Source of the DNA: Prorocentrum cordatum
Taxonomy: Eukaryota > Sar > Dinophyceae > Prorocentrales > Prorocentraceae
Length of the DNA stretch: 64,000 bases
Reading direction: 5' to 3'
Assembly: GCA_963575745.1 (NCBI GenBank)
Contig: CAUYUJ010018493.1
Location: 419,131-483,130 of the forward strand
This document shows positions 56,616 through 60,352 of the stretch, in pieces (the first letter of the stretch is position 1; the number at the start of each line of letters is the position of its first letter). Below the pieces are notes generated by a model. It saw only the letters and a program-made list of their open reading frames with translations, had not been told where the DNA came from and searched no databases. The translations under genes and the position numbers were made by a program.

Positions 56616-57150
56616 CGTGTGCGTGTGTGTGCGCGTGTACCGATCACCCTCGCCATCGATGCCTCGAATCTGCTGCACGCTGGAAGCAGAAGCGCCCGCC
56701 GCCCGCCTCCCTCCTGCACCGCGGCCACGCCGCGTCCGGCCGCGCCCAGCGCCCGCGGCGGGGTACACCCTGCGAAATGCTTAAGAAAACATGGGTTAAG
56801 AAATTCATAATCTCAGAATTTGAAGAAAAACCCAGAACTTTTATTAAAGTCATAGGATTCACATTGAAACATTAAGAATAATCGAGACTCTGGCCGAAAA
56901 CTTAGGTTTTCTTAAGCATCGCCTAAGGTGTAGGCCAAAGGCCACTTTGTATATGTTTGCGGCTGCCGGGCGCCTCGTGGTACGCCCAATGGGCCTCCTG
57001 CCGGCAGCCCTCTCCGCAGTACGCCGCAGGGCACCCTGCGGCGCAGCGCGCGGCCGATGCGGCCAGCAGCGGCGCGGCGCAGTGGGCGCAGTGGGCCGAA
57101 GCGCGAGGCTCGTCCAGCATCAGCATCGCGGTGCCGCACACGGGGTCCTC
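31527..57150 (-). CDS. MYND-SET (SMYD-like) protein methyltransferase, split over about 25.6 kb
   Basis: Exons recognised, in transcript order: 57150-56974 (MYND), 51079-51023, 50538-50461, possibly about 49370-49250, 43081-42960, 39141 to about 39076, 31905-31714 (SET) and 31567-31527 (end). Members of this family methylate lysines on histones or other proteins; the MYND zinc finger binds partners, the SET fold binds S-adenosylmethionine. Several joins are exact to the base and in frame (57 to 51 kb, 51 to 50.5 kb, 43 to 39 kb, the last intron). Those from 50.5 to 43 kb and 39 to 32 kb are not resolved and an exon may be missing. The start is also missing: the N-terminal SET strand normally before MYND was not found. 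Most repeats listed between 32 and 57 kb are therefore intronic. Confidence 0.65.
31568..31713 (-). other. Last intron of the MYND-SET gene: near-perfect hairpin
   Basis: Flanked by GAGACATC and TAGACATC (7-bp direct repeat AGACATC). The intron reads AGGGGGCCACAGGCGAACCC and CTGCCCC...CGCGATTTCTGATGGGGAGGG, then its reverse complement with few mismatches. The whole 146 bp can fold into one stem, and is missing from the reading frame when spliced. Confidence 0.8.
31714..31905 (-). CDS. MYND-SET gene: SET-domain core exon
   Basis: Reads GFASRDLYAVASAMNHAEDP then NCYVASDPDEPRRCYVRAAR and AVCVGDELCIDYLEGSPYGG. It has the three features of the C-terminal SET half: NH-x(4)-NC (pseudoknot and cofactor site), the RA-x(5)-GDEL strand, and the (I/T)-x-Y catalytic tyrosine (IDY). 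NHAEDPNC replaces the usual NHSCxPNC, losing one Cys. The exon ends SQRRD(I), the arginine-rich stretch after SET in SMYD proteins. Confidence 0.75.
32070..32215. repeat. Intronic inverted repeat TGAACTTTCGAAGGTCCGCGCGGA
   Basis: The left arm GAACTTTCGAAGGTCCGCGC and the reverse complement of the right arm (AACTTCCCGGAGATCCGCGC) are inverted repeats around CTGGCGCGG / CCGCGCCAG. Related hairpins with CTGGCGCGC and GATCCGCGCG lie at 41840-41970, 43535-43635 and 45960-46200. Confidence 0.6.
32770..33410. repeat. CCAAGACGGCC-type degenerate repeat
   Basis: AAGACGGCCC, CCAAGATGG, CCCAAGAGGGCC and similar 10-12-bp words repeat irregularly. This is the reverse-complement form of the CTTGGGGCC repeat at 48.5-48.8 and 52.5-53.6 kb. 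About 33470-33545 is CTC-rich. 33550-34180 shows nothing recognisable. Confidence 0.6.
34186..34390. mobile_element. Inverted-repeat element, family D, copy 1
   Basis: Ends CCTAGATGGGG and CCCCATCTAGG are inverted repeats. Inside are GGCGATGCAT palindromes, GACGTCGGCGTTG, AGAAAATCGGGC, CGAGCCGCA and GGCGCGATCC(C/T)CCGACC. Same order as copy 2 (38460-38655). Confidence 0.7.
34715..34869. mobile_element. Inverted-repeat element, TAATGGGGGGGTCA ends
   Basis: TAATGGGGGGGTCACAAATGGGGG and the reverse complement of the right end (TAATGGGGGGGTCATAAATGGGG) are inverted repeats of about 25 bp. Confidence 0.65.
34888..35059 (+). mobile_element. Short TIR element, family A, copy 3, with 5-bp TSD
   Basis: Same family as 811-983 and 31250-31421. 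TTAAG stands directly on both sides (34883-34887 and 35060-35064), a perfect target duplication. Confidence 0.9.
35060..35645. other. Intronic stretch without recognised feature
   Basis: Frames are open on the minus strand up to 35331 but without motif. TCATCATCATC at 35375 and a CCCGAACGTC...GACGGTCCC(A/G)GG(G)CCC segment (35450-35530) that recurs near 31205 and 41600. Confidence 0.4.
35650..37312. repeat. CAGCCT minisatellite, 1.66 kb
   Basis: Built from CAGCCT, CAGCAT, GCCTGCCT and CAGTCTGCCTTCAGCCTCGG words. A larger period of about 115-130 bp is marked by GTCTGCCTTCAGCCTCGGCC (near 35800, 36120, 36280, 36455, 36610, 36765, 37070, 37220). Frames read Ala/Ser/Pro/Gln-Leu repeats and are artefacts. 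Confidence 0.95.
37313..37660. repeat. 73-bp tandem repeat, 4.6 copies
   Basis: GAATTCGAAGACCACGAAGT, GGCCTACAGTTGGCTCCG, GCATTCAAAATCATGCCCAG recur every 73 bp (37343, 37416, 37489, 37562). Directly abuts the CAGCCT array, whose last unit CAGCATTCAAAATG runs into the first copy. Confidence 0.95.
37810..38225. repeat. Family C-like inverted repeat with TA run and CTC array
   Basis: GGCGGCGAGCCTGGGGAGGA, AGAAGAAGGCCTCC on the left faces CCCGAGAAGGCCTCCTCCTTCT on the right. (TA)n lies at 37891-37935 and (CTC)n with TTC changes at 38085-38220. Confidence 0.75.
38460..38655. mobile_element. Inverted-repeat element, family D, copy 2
   Basis: Ends GTAGATGGGGTCG and CGACCCCATCTAC are perfect inverted repeats. 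Inside, GATGCATCGCC is repeated four times before GACGCGATCCTCCGACC. Confidence 0.75.
39076..39141 (-). CDS. MYND-SET gene: exon leading into the SET core
   Basis: Starts after CTCGCAG and reads DHGVEGFGRLLGLLRVNALS then LQ. This resembles the (Y/F)G-x-I-x-G-x(2)-(R/E)-x-N segment that precedes the conserved NH(S)-x(2)-PNC motif in SMYD-type SET domains. The 3' boundary is not fixed; the next recognised exon needs phase 1, so either it extends further or a small exon lies between. Confidence 0.6.
39184..39345. repeat. Family C-like inverted repeat next to a MYND-SET exon
   Basis: TCGGCGGCGAGCCCGGGGG, GAGAAGG pairs with CCTTCTCCTTCTCGC, CGCTCGCCGCCGGA. It begins 43 bp upstream of the exon at 39141 in transcript order, so it forms the 3' end of that intron. 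Confidence 0.65.
39350..39745. repeat. Degenerate repeat of about 115 bp, 3.5 copies
   Basis: Units share GA(C/G)TCG(G/A)G, GGGGA(A/C)(C/G)CC, TTGTTTTCTCG, TCATA(C/T)(A/G)TA(G/T)AATGTTTGC and GTC(A/G)GGCCG. 39780-39920 has CCCGACAACCCA and GACAACCCCAC repeats. Confidence 0.7.
40091..40275. mobile_element. Diverged family B element
   Basis: TCGGGGAGACGTAAGACTCG on the left, CGAGGCTCACGTCTCCTCGA on the right; inside, GCTGCAGACATC(T)CCCGAAA as in 5012-5218. No target duplication visible. Confidence 0.65.
40332..41160 (-). pseudogene. Unidentified coiled-coil protein gene with in-frame stop
   Basis: Lower GC than its surroundings, with normal amino-acid composition. Frame 1 (41149-41045) reads FDELCREGVPSSSDGDGNSS. 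From 41039 another frame reads LFNSGSTLSPRTEEHALIGA, then HNQTIAALVHELD, SGDWIAQISNNESDLCNLGS and AIERSLDKRLQPKLDAFSEK, mostly helical and probably coiled coil. A TAA at 40619-40617 interrupts it, and the same frame goes on SLSNGVLDCCAKLNQNNLEH to a TAG-type end at 40332. No relative recognised. It lies in the inferred intron between the 43- and 39-kb... in fact between the 42960 and 39141 exons of the MYND-SET gene, on the same strand, so it is probably an inserted, decayed coding sequence. Confidence 0.5.
41161..42199. other. Intronic stretch with two repeat fragments
   Basis: 41447-41510 matches the hairpin repeat at 20340-20480. 41835-41975 carries the CTGGCGCG hairpin seen at 32070-32215. 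Otherwise nothing recognisable. Confidence 0.45.
42304..42500. mobile_element. TIR element nested in family D copy 3
   Basis: Ends GTCGGGAGCGGCAAAGAGGG and (reverse complement) GTCGGGGGCGGAAAAGAGGG are inverted repeats of about 25 bp. Inside: CAAATCATGACCGGCGGCAT, TATCATGG. The inner part is related to 21665-21800 (in a GT61 intron) and to 44150-44225. Confidence 0.75.
42557..42721 (+). mobile_element. 165-bp element, family F, copy 1
   Basis: TA(C)GGGGAAA...CACGCTCTGA, third member of a family with copies at 49920-50083 and 56057-56221, all in plus orientation. ATCTC occurs before it and two bases after it, an imperfect target duplication. The frame LAFDHPRFQEIPNDAKL is kept in all copies. 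Confidence 0.8.
42840..42935. repeat. (GTC)n array between direct repeats
   Basis: CAAGCTCGAAGCGTCGAGG occurs just before (42817) and just after (42920) the (GTC)n tract. Confidence 0.85.
42960..43081 (-). CDS. MYND-SET gene: helical exon
   Basis: After GGCAG|GC the exon reads SLDRFFAASVRAQTAETAEL then LRRALEAAGPAAAGASAALA, an amphipathic helix pair. It ends GCTGGCG|GACC. Joined in phase 0 to 39141 it continues SAALADHGVEGFGRLLGLLR. The two junction sequences CTGGCGGACCCCTGGGG and CTCGCAGGACCACGGGG match at 13 of 17 bases. Confidence 0.6.
43100..43490. repeat. Composite repeat shared with 8.70-9.18 kb
   Basis: CCAGCCCGGGCCAGG, GCATCCTGGGCCCTGG faces CCAGGGCCCAGGATG, CCCAGGGCTGG (43110-43215). 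Then GGTCGGAGGAGATAGG, GAAGTAGGAAGGCGTTGGAA, CCCCTCAAGAGGAGGGAA and GGGATCTGGGAA, as at 8.8-9.17 kb. Its left end is about 20 bp from the start of the 43081 exon. Confidence 0.7.
43535..44225. repeat. Three inverted-repeat remnants in an intron
   Basis: 43535-43635: GCGCGGGTTTCCCGGATCGG and GCGCAGATCCGAAGT hairpin. 43845-44075: GCGCGCCAGAGGGGAG and GAAGGCTCGG facing CCGAGCCTTCCCCGAGG, CTCTCGCTCTCTCGC (family C-like). 44150-44225: ATATCATGGGC segment related to 42304-42500. Confidence 0.5.
44580..45490. repeat. Degenerate repeat GGCCCCAGTGCAATGCC...CATCGCGGT
   Basis: Five diverged copies near 44600, 44755, 45065, 45180 and 45450 share G(G/C)CCCCA, AATGC(C/A), GCTACATCGCGGT and ATCAT(G/A)G. 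They are separated by 110-310 bp of unrelated DNA. (GGA)n lies at 45273-45378. Confidence 0.6.
45491..45950. repeat. GAGTATGAGCGGGCCTGA words and GA tract
   Basis: GAGTATGAG, GTCTGA(A/G) and GCGGGCCTG words repeat irregularly at 45495-45715. GAGAGA / GAAAGA tract at 45850-45925. Confidence 0.7.
45951..48210. other. Intronic stretch, few features
   Basis: 45960-46200 has CTGGCGCGC and GATCC(A)AAGAGATCCGCGCG hairpin words. TATCCCCACCAGC / GATCCCCACCAGC recurs at 47515, 47866 and 48047, each about 30 bp after a GC-rich pyrimidine stretch. Minus-strand frames at 46485-47165 and 47441-48538 are open but lack motifs. Confidence 0.4.
48220..48860. repeat. GGA array and CTTGGGGCC repeat
   Basis: (GGA)n/GAGGAC at 48225-48345. 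CTCTTGG(G)G(C/A)(C/G) words at 48540-48790 belong to the family at 52.5-53.6 kb. Confidence 0.8.
49105..49260. repeat. CCG trinucleotide array
   Basis: (CCG)n with GCC changes, very GC-rich. Confidence 0.9.
49250..49372 (-). CDS. Possible MYND-SET exon (PWWETM)
   Basis: One minus frame reads APWAAYAARPWWETMRRPSY. Aromatic WW segments occur at about this place in some SMYD-like proteins. However, all three frames here are open because of the GC-rich codon context, and another frame (GDDAEAVVRLQLGLELGRG) fits the phase of the preceding exon better. Weak call. Confidence 0.3.
49380..49835. repeat. GATCGAGGA words and CTC array
   Basis: GGATCGA, GGCTCGA and GAGGATCGAGGA repeat at 49395-49585. 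(CTC)n at 49710-49820, then a C run. Confidence 0.8.
49920..50083 (+). mobile_element. 164-bp element, family F, copy 2, with 5-bp TSD
   Basis: TAGGGGAAAACAAACC...TAATTCACGCTCTGA, flanked on both sides by TTTTC (49915-49919 and 50084-50088), a perfect target duplication. Confidence 0.9.
50305..50332. repeat. CA microsatellite
   Basis: (CA)n of about 12 units. Confidence 0.9.
50461..50538 (-). CDS. MYND-SET gene: helical exon after MYND
   Basis: Reads CSNEYYVLAARAFASLRHAE then VVGAAQ. After the preceding exon this gives FEDRARKCSNEYYVLAARAF, matching the helix in SMYD-like proteins that follows MYND. The acceptor is GGGAG|TGC. The 3' limit is uncertain; CAG at 50461 is a guess. Confidence 0.65.
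50812..50920. repeat. CCAGGTAAATC(G) repeat
   Basis: About nine irregular 10-14-bp units such as CCAGGTAAATGC, AGATAAATCGAGGTA, CCAGGTAAGTCGAG. Lies in the intron after exon 50538-50461? No: it is between exons 51023 and 50538. Confidence 0.8.
51023..51079 (-). CDS. MYND-SET gene: exon completing the MYND finger
   Basis: 19 codons, VLCPAANAEWAAFEDRARK. Preceded by CGAGAG and followed by GGCTCC. Joined to the MYND exon it reads WAYHEVLCPAANAEW, restoring H-x3-C of the finger and the H-x-LC segment typical of SMYD-like proteins. The junctions lie in direct repeats (GAGGNGC upstream; GCGCGG(A/G)AG(G/T)GCTCC downstream). Confidence 0.75.
51172..51350. repeat. Inverted GAAGGATTGCAAAAA array
   Basis: Five units of GAAGGATTGCAAAA face three units of TTTTTGCAATCCTTCG. 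Same words and same head-to-head order as the intron at 17199-17370. Here it lies inside MYND-SET intron 1, 93 bp before the 51079 exon. Confidence 0.9.
51351..52520. other. Intronic stretch with short repeats
   Basis: CCAAGATGGCCC / CCCAAGAGG words at 51715-51880. GTGGGCGCCCGTGGGCGC and CCCGGGTGG-type words at 51990-52090. GTGACCGAAACT(G/A)T recurs at 52310 and 52342, and GGTCAC(A/G) words at 52410-52500. Confidence 0.45.
52530..53590. repeat. CTTGGGGCC repeat with 416-bp higher-order unit
   Basis: Short words (CTCTTGGGGCC, GGCCGTCTTGGG) combine into a larger unit that carries GCTTTAGCGC, AACACGAAACAGCGAGAA, CAACGATTTTGCC and CAGTTTAAAACG. This unit occurs at about 52750-53160 and 53165-53580, about 416 bp apart, with a partial copy at 52540-52735. 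Confidence 0.9.
53661..53730. repeat. GTAT / ACGT / TA microsatellite
   Basis: GTATGTATGTACGTACGTAC followed by GTATGTATATATATATA. The ACGT part is self-complementary. Confidence 0.95.
53735..54190. repeat. GGGTGGGTCGCG array with conserved flanks (inverted relative of 19.3-19.98 kb)
   Basis: GAGAGGGGCGGCGGGGACGT, CTGCGAGGCTCT, then the (GGGTCGCGGGTG)n array at 53875-54070, then AACAACAACAA and GACCGTTCGGCCCCCTCACTC. The same order occurs reversed at 19255-19980, and the last part at 9180-9310. Confidence 0.8.
54190..54470. other. GA tract and unannotated sequence
   Basis: GAGAGAGAGAGTGAGAGAG at 54190-54225. Nothing else recognised. Confidence 0.5.
54469..55447. repeat. 465-bp direct duplication, near identical
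   Basis: 54469-54933 is repeated at 54983-55447, offset 514 bp, apparently without differences; only a 50-bp pyrimidine-rich spacer separates the copies. The unit holds CCAGGAGGCC repeats and GAGGATGTCCATGGAGGCC twice. Identity this high implies a recent duplication or an assembly artefact. Confidence 0.95.
55600..55950. repeat. A-rich island on the plus strand
   Basis: About 340 bp almost entirely A with scattered C and few G or T (AAAAAACAAAAAATAAAACAA type). Strong contrast with the GC-rich surroundings. Confidence 0.95.
56057..56221 (+). mobile_element. 165-bp element, family F, copy 3, with 5-bp TSD
   Basis: TAGGGGGAAAACAAACC...TAATTCACGCTCTGA, flanked on both sides by GAAAC (56052-56056 and 56222-56226), a perfect target duplication. 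Confidence 0.9.
56396..56640. repeat. GT/GC microsatellite
   Basis: (GT)n with GTGC and GTTT changes, able to adopt Z-DNA. Confidence 0.95.
56766..56930. mobile_element. Short TIR element, family E, copy 2
   Basis: CACCCTGCGAAATGCTTAAG and CTTAAGCATCGCCTAAGGTG, bounded by TA. Starts 44 bp inside MYND-SET intron 1 (transcript order), next to the donor of the MYND exon. Confidence 0.85.
56974..57150 (-). CDS. MYND-SET gene: MYND zinc-finger exon
   Basis: Encodes DPVCGTAMLMLDEPRASAHC then AHCAAPLLAASAARCAAGCP and AAYCGEGCRQEAHWAYHE. The spacing C-x2-C-x11-C-x3-C-x4-C-x3-C-x8-H-x3-C fits MYND, but the last Cys is not in this exon: the next one starts VLC and provides it. GTAMLMLDEP matches the SMYD segment leading into MYND. 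Splice: CACGAG|GCG with GC donor. The upstream boundary near 57150 (GAAGAG|GAG) is a guess. Confidence 0.75.
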
Positions 57151-57529
57151 CTCTTCGGGCACCCGCGAACACGAATGACGGTTCCGTGGGTCTGGCGCGC
57201 GGGCGCCCGATCCACGGCCCGGAAGCCCCCCCCGAAACCTGAGGCCAATGCCGCCTGATTCGGCGACGGAGCGCGCAGATTCTGCACGGAAGCGGAACCC
57301 GCCTCCAATTGTGTGCGTTGCCTCGTGCTCTCGAGTCCGACGACAAGGGCCGGCTAGCGAAGGGGGGGGGTCAGCGAATCTTGGGGTTGCCGAAGCGGTG
57401 CGGCCGCGACCCGGCAGGCCCAAGTCCCCTCCCTCTCATTCTTCCAGACCTTCCGTGCTGACCTTCCACCCTCTTGCGCTACCTCAAACGCTGAGTTATC
57501 TTGAATTGCGTAAGGTTTACAATGGTTAT

Positions 57530-57652
57530 AACGAATTGATTGAGGTTCCAGCGAGTTCCCGAAAAACGCAAAGACATTCTGAGACACCGCTCCTTCTCTC
57601 TTGTTTCCGCCGCCATCACAGCCTTCACCCTCATCATCATCCTCATCATCAG

Positions 57653-57696
<44 letters not shown>

Positions 57697-58265
57697 CAAT
57701 CATCATCATCCTCATCATCATCATCATCAGCATCAGCATCAGCATCAGCATCAGCATCAGCATCATCAGCACCATCACCATCACCATCACCATCACGTCA
57801 CGATCATCGCCAGTATTGCATTCGAGTGCTTTACTGCGCACTGCATCTCTAGGACGCATTTTCTTAATTAGCTGGTCGTTGAGGACCTGTCTGGGGGATG
57901 CGGGGCGGAGCGAGCGACCTCCTCAACCCCTCGCTCCTCCCCGCATCCCCCAGACAGGTCCTCAACGACCAGCTAATTAAGAAGATGCGTCCTAGAGATG
58001 CAGTAGCAGTAAAGCACTCTGGTGCAATACTGGCGATGATCGTGACGTGATGGTGATGGTGGTGGTGGTGATGGTGATAATGGTGATAATGGTGATGATG
58101 ATGCTGATGATGATGCTGATGATGATGATGCTGATGATGAGGATGATGATGCTGATGATGATGAGGGTGAAGGCTGTGATGGCGGCGGGAACAGGAGAGA
58201 AGGAGCGATGTCTCAGAATGTCTTTGCGTTCTTCTGGCACTCGCTTTAACCTGATACAAGCACTT
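57530..58265. repeat. Large palindrome with ATC/GAT arrays in the arms
   Basis: The arm 57530-57925 runs AACGCAAAGACATTCTGAGA, the CCGCCATCACAGCCTTCACC segment, (ATC)n, CACGTCACGATCATCGCCAG, then GGACGCATTTTCTTAATTAG and GACCTGTCTGGGGGATGCGG. The other arm is its reverse complement, ending near 58250. The centre is at about 57925. Arms differ mainly in ATC/GAT length and a few bases. Confidence 0.9.
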
Positions 58266-58400
58266 GAAGGTAGCGCAGAAGGTTGGAAGGTCATCATCAT
58301 CACCAGCATCATCAGCAACAGCATCATCAACATCATCAGCATTAACATCATCATCATCAGTTGCCAGTCGCATGTTCTTATCCAGGGTCTTAGGGTTCAG
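58265..58400. repeat. CAT/CAG microsatellite remnant
   Basis: CATCATCATCACCAGCATCA words just outside the palindrome. Confidence 0.8.
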
Positions 58401-58420
58401 GGTTTAGGGTTAAGGGTTTG
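58386..58420 (+). repeat. Interstitial telomere-like repeat
   Basis: TTAGGGTTCAGGGTTTAGGG then TTAAGGGTTTG: about four degenerate TTTAGGG units, the motif reported at dinoflagellate and plant telomeres. Confidence 0.7.
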
Positions 58421-58425
58421 AATGC

Positions 58426-59205
58426 GCCACATGCGTCGACGTATGGCGTCGGGTAGGGTGTCGACGTAGGGCGTCGGGTAGATCAACCAAGACTTGAGCG
58501 TATTGTGTTGCAGCCAGTCTGGACCCCAAACGGCGTCATCTGGATATATTGTTATGTACTCGGTGGTGCAATCTATGTGGTGCAATCTATGTGGTGCAAT
58601 CGTGCACGTGAGACACACGCTACACTTGGCGCCGTCGCACCCGCAATGTGCGAACCGACGTGGGCGACGACGGGCGACCCCGCACCGACGCGCGCCAGCC
58701 CGCGCATCACGCGGGCGCGGGTGGATGACAGTTGGGCGGGGTCACCCGTCATCGCTCACGTCATCGCAGATGACGGGTGCGATGGCGCCTCAGATATTGG
58801 GCGCCATGGGATAGTATTGAGAGGGTGGGGATGGGCAAGAGGAGGAGGAGGAGGATGAGGAGGAGGAGGAGGAGGATGAGGAGGAGATGAGACGACGAGA
58901 AGAGCCATGGAATCCACAACTGTCTGAACGATGAAACAGCTGTACACAGGATTCACGCTCCTGAGCTATGGCACTGGCCCGTCGGCACCTGAAAGGCTGG
59001 CTCCTTCCTCATCATGGTTCCTCTTCCTCTCCCTCCTCGTCTCCTCATCCCTCATCCCTCATCCCCTTTCTACTTTATTGGCATTCACCTCCGCCTCCGA
59101 CCTGTCGTGCTGTAAAATATGATGCCCCCCCCATTGGGCAAGGGCGCACGCGGCAGAGCCGTGGCGCAAAGGCGCAAAAACGCCGTTGGGGAAACATTCA
59201 CCACA
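58426..59205. other. Short repeats, no gene
   Basis: GGGTGTCGACGTAGGGCGTC duplicated at 58436-58480. ATGTGGTGCAATCT three times at 58563-58605. Hairpin words around GCGATGACGGGTG at 58735-58785. (GGA)n at 58832-58885. Confidence 0.6.
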
Positions 59206-59210
59206 TGCAA

Positions 59211-59975
59211 TCATTGCGGCCCGTCTAGGTCGTCCTCGAGCGTCGCCTCCGTGGTCGGCTGCACGTCGTTCCAGCCCCTGGCCAGAGAGTCGGGCGAGCT
59301 GTGGTCGGGGTACTCCCAGAGGGGCTCGAGCTTCGGGTCGACGATGGCGAAGTACCAGAGATTCTTCCACACGTCATCATCGTCCGCCAGGGGGTCGCCC
59401 TTGGCCAACCCGCTGTCGTTGCGGAAGATGCGCACGTCATTGATTAGTTGGAAACCGTTCGGCAGTGCCAGCTGGGTCACGAGCCGCGTCTTCAGGACGG
59501 CACACGACACGCAGTCGCCGCGACCAGCCAGCACAGGGTTAGGAACTTTGATGAACTCCCACGCGCCCGTCTCCTGAATCTTCACCGTGAACGTCCAGAC
59601 GGGCTCGCAGCTCACGCCAGAAACGATGCTCTCAGCATGAGGGTCCAGCAATGACCTCTTCGATGCGATGAGATTGATCGTGCGATACGCGGACGGGTTG
59701 ACAACGTACTCGTCCCACAGCGGGTGCTTCGCCACGGTCGGGTGGGTTTGAGAAGCCGCGTAGATGTAGATGTCCGCATCCCAGTCAGCGTACACCGAGT
59801 AGTCTTTTTTGATGCTCTCCTTGATCATCTTCACCTCGACGCCGCTGGACCACGACAGGTTGGTACCGACCTCCGCAATCACTGGCCCGAAACACGCCAG
59901 CTCCTCGAAGTAGATGCTGAGCTTCAGCATGCCCGTAGTCGCACCCGACACCGCAATGTATTCAGTCGCAACCAT
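59211..59975 (-). CDS. Unidentified protein, 254 codons, beside the transposase
   Basis: Starts at MVATEYIAVSGATTGM (59975; an in-frame Met at 60074 would add a basic, low-complexity extension). Normal composition throughout: SIYFEELACFGPVIAEVGTN, YSVYADWDADIYIYAASQTH, CEPVWTFTVKIQETGAWEF, DPLADDDDVWKNLWYFAIVD, and an acidic end LEDDLDGP. No signal peptide, transmembrane helix or known motif. It is intact and single-exon, like the transposase-like ORF 380 bp upstream on the same strand, so it may be a second gene of the same element or a captured host gene. No function can be assigned. Confidence 0.6.
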   Translation of the reverse strand: MVATEYIAVSGATTGMLKLSIYFEELACFGPVIAEVGTNLSWSSGVEVKMIKESIKKDYSVYADWDADIYIYAASQTHPTVAKHPLWDEYVVNPSAYRTINLIASKRSLLDPHAESIVSGVSCEPVWTFTVKIQETGAWEFIKVPNPVLAGRGDCVSCAVLKTRLVTQLALPNGFQLINDVRIFRNDSGLAKGDPLADDDDVWKNLWYFAIVDPKLEPLWEYPDHSSPDSLARGWNDVQPTTEATLEDDLDGPQ

Positions 59976-60099
59976 CGCACCTGCCTCGGGCGAACGCCTT
60001 GGGCGAAAGCGTTGGGTAGGGCGGCGGGTGCGGCGTCGAACGTGCACGAGCTTGAGCCACAATGTTCTATTCACGGGTGTTGTGCTGTTGAGCGTGTTG

Positions 60100-60235
60100 T
60101 TTTAGCCCTGGTCGGGTGCGGCACCCAAACACTGCTCCAACCCCAAACACACTGGGCGTGGACCCCAACCAGTGCGTGGACCCCAAACAGCGCTAGACCC
60201 CAAACAGCGCTTCGACCCCAAACAGAGCGGAATTC
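60100..60235. repeat. GACCCCAAACAGCGC tandem repeat
   Basis: GGACCCCAA(A/C)CA(G/C), CTAGACCCCAAACAGCGCTT, CGACCCCAAACAG: about six 14-20-bp units between the two ORFs. Confidence 0.8.
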
Positions 60236-60352
60236 GATGCACGGCATTCGCACACGGCACCGCAATCCGATGCACGACACGGCACCGCAAGGGTGATGTT
60301 GGTGACGGTGAGTTTGACGGTGGTGGTGGTGATGGTGGCGATTGTTGCATTT

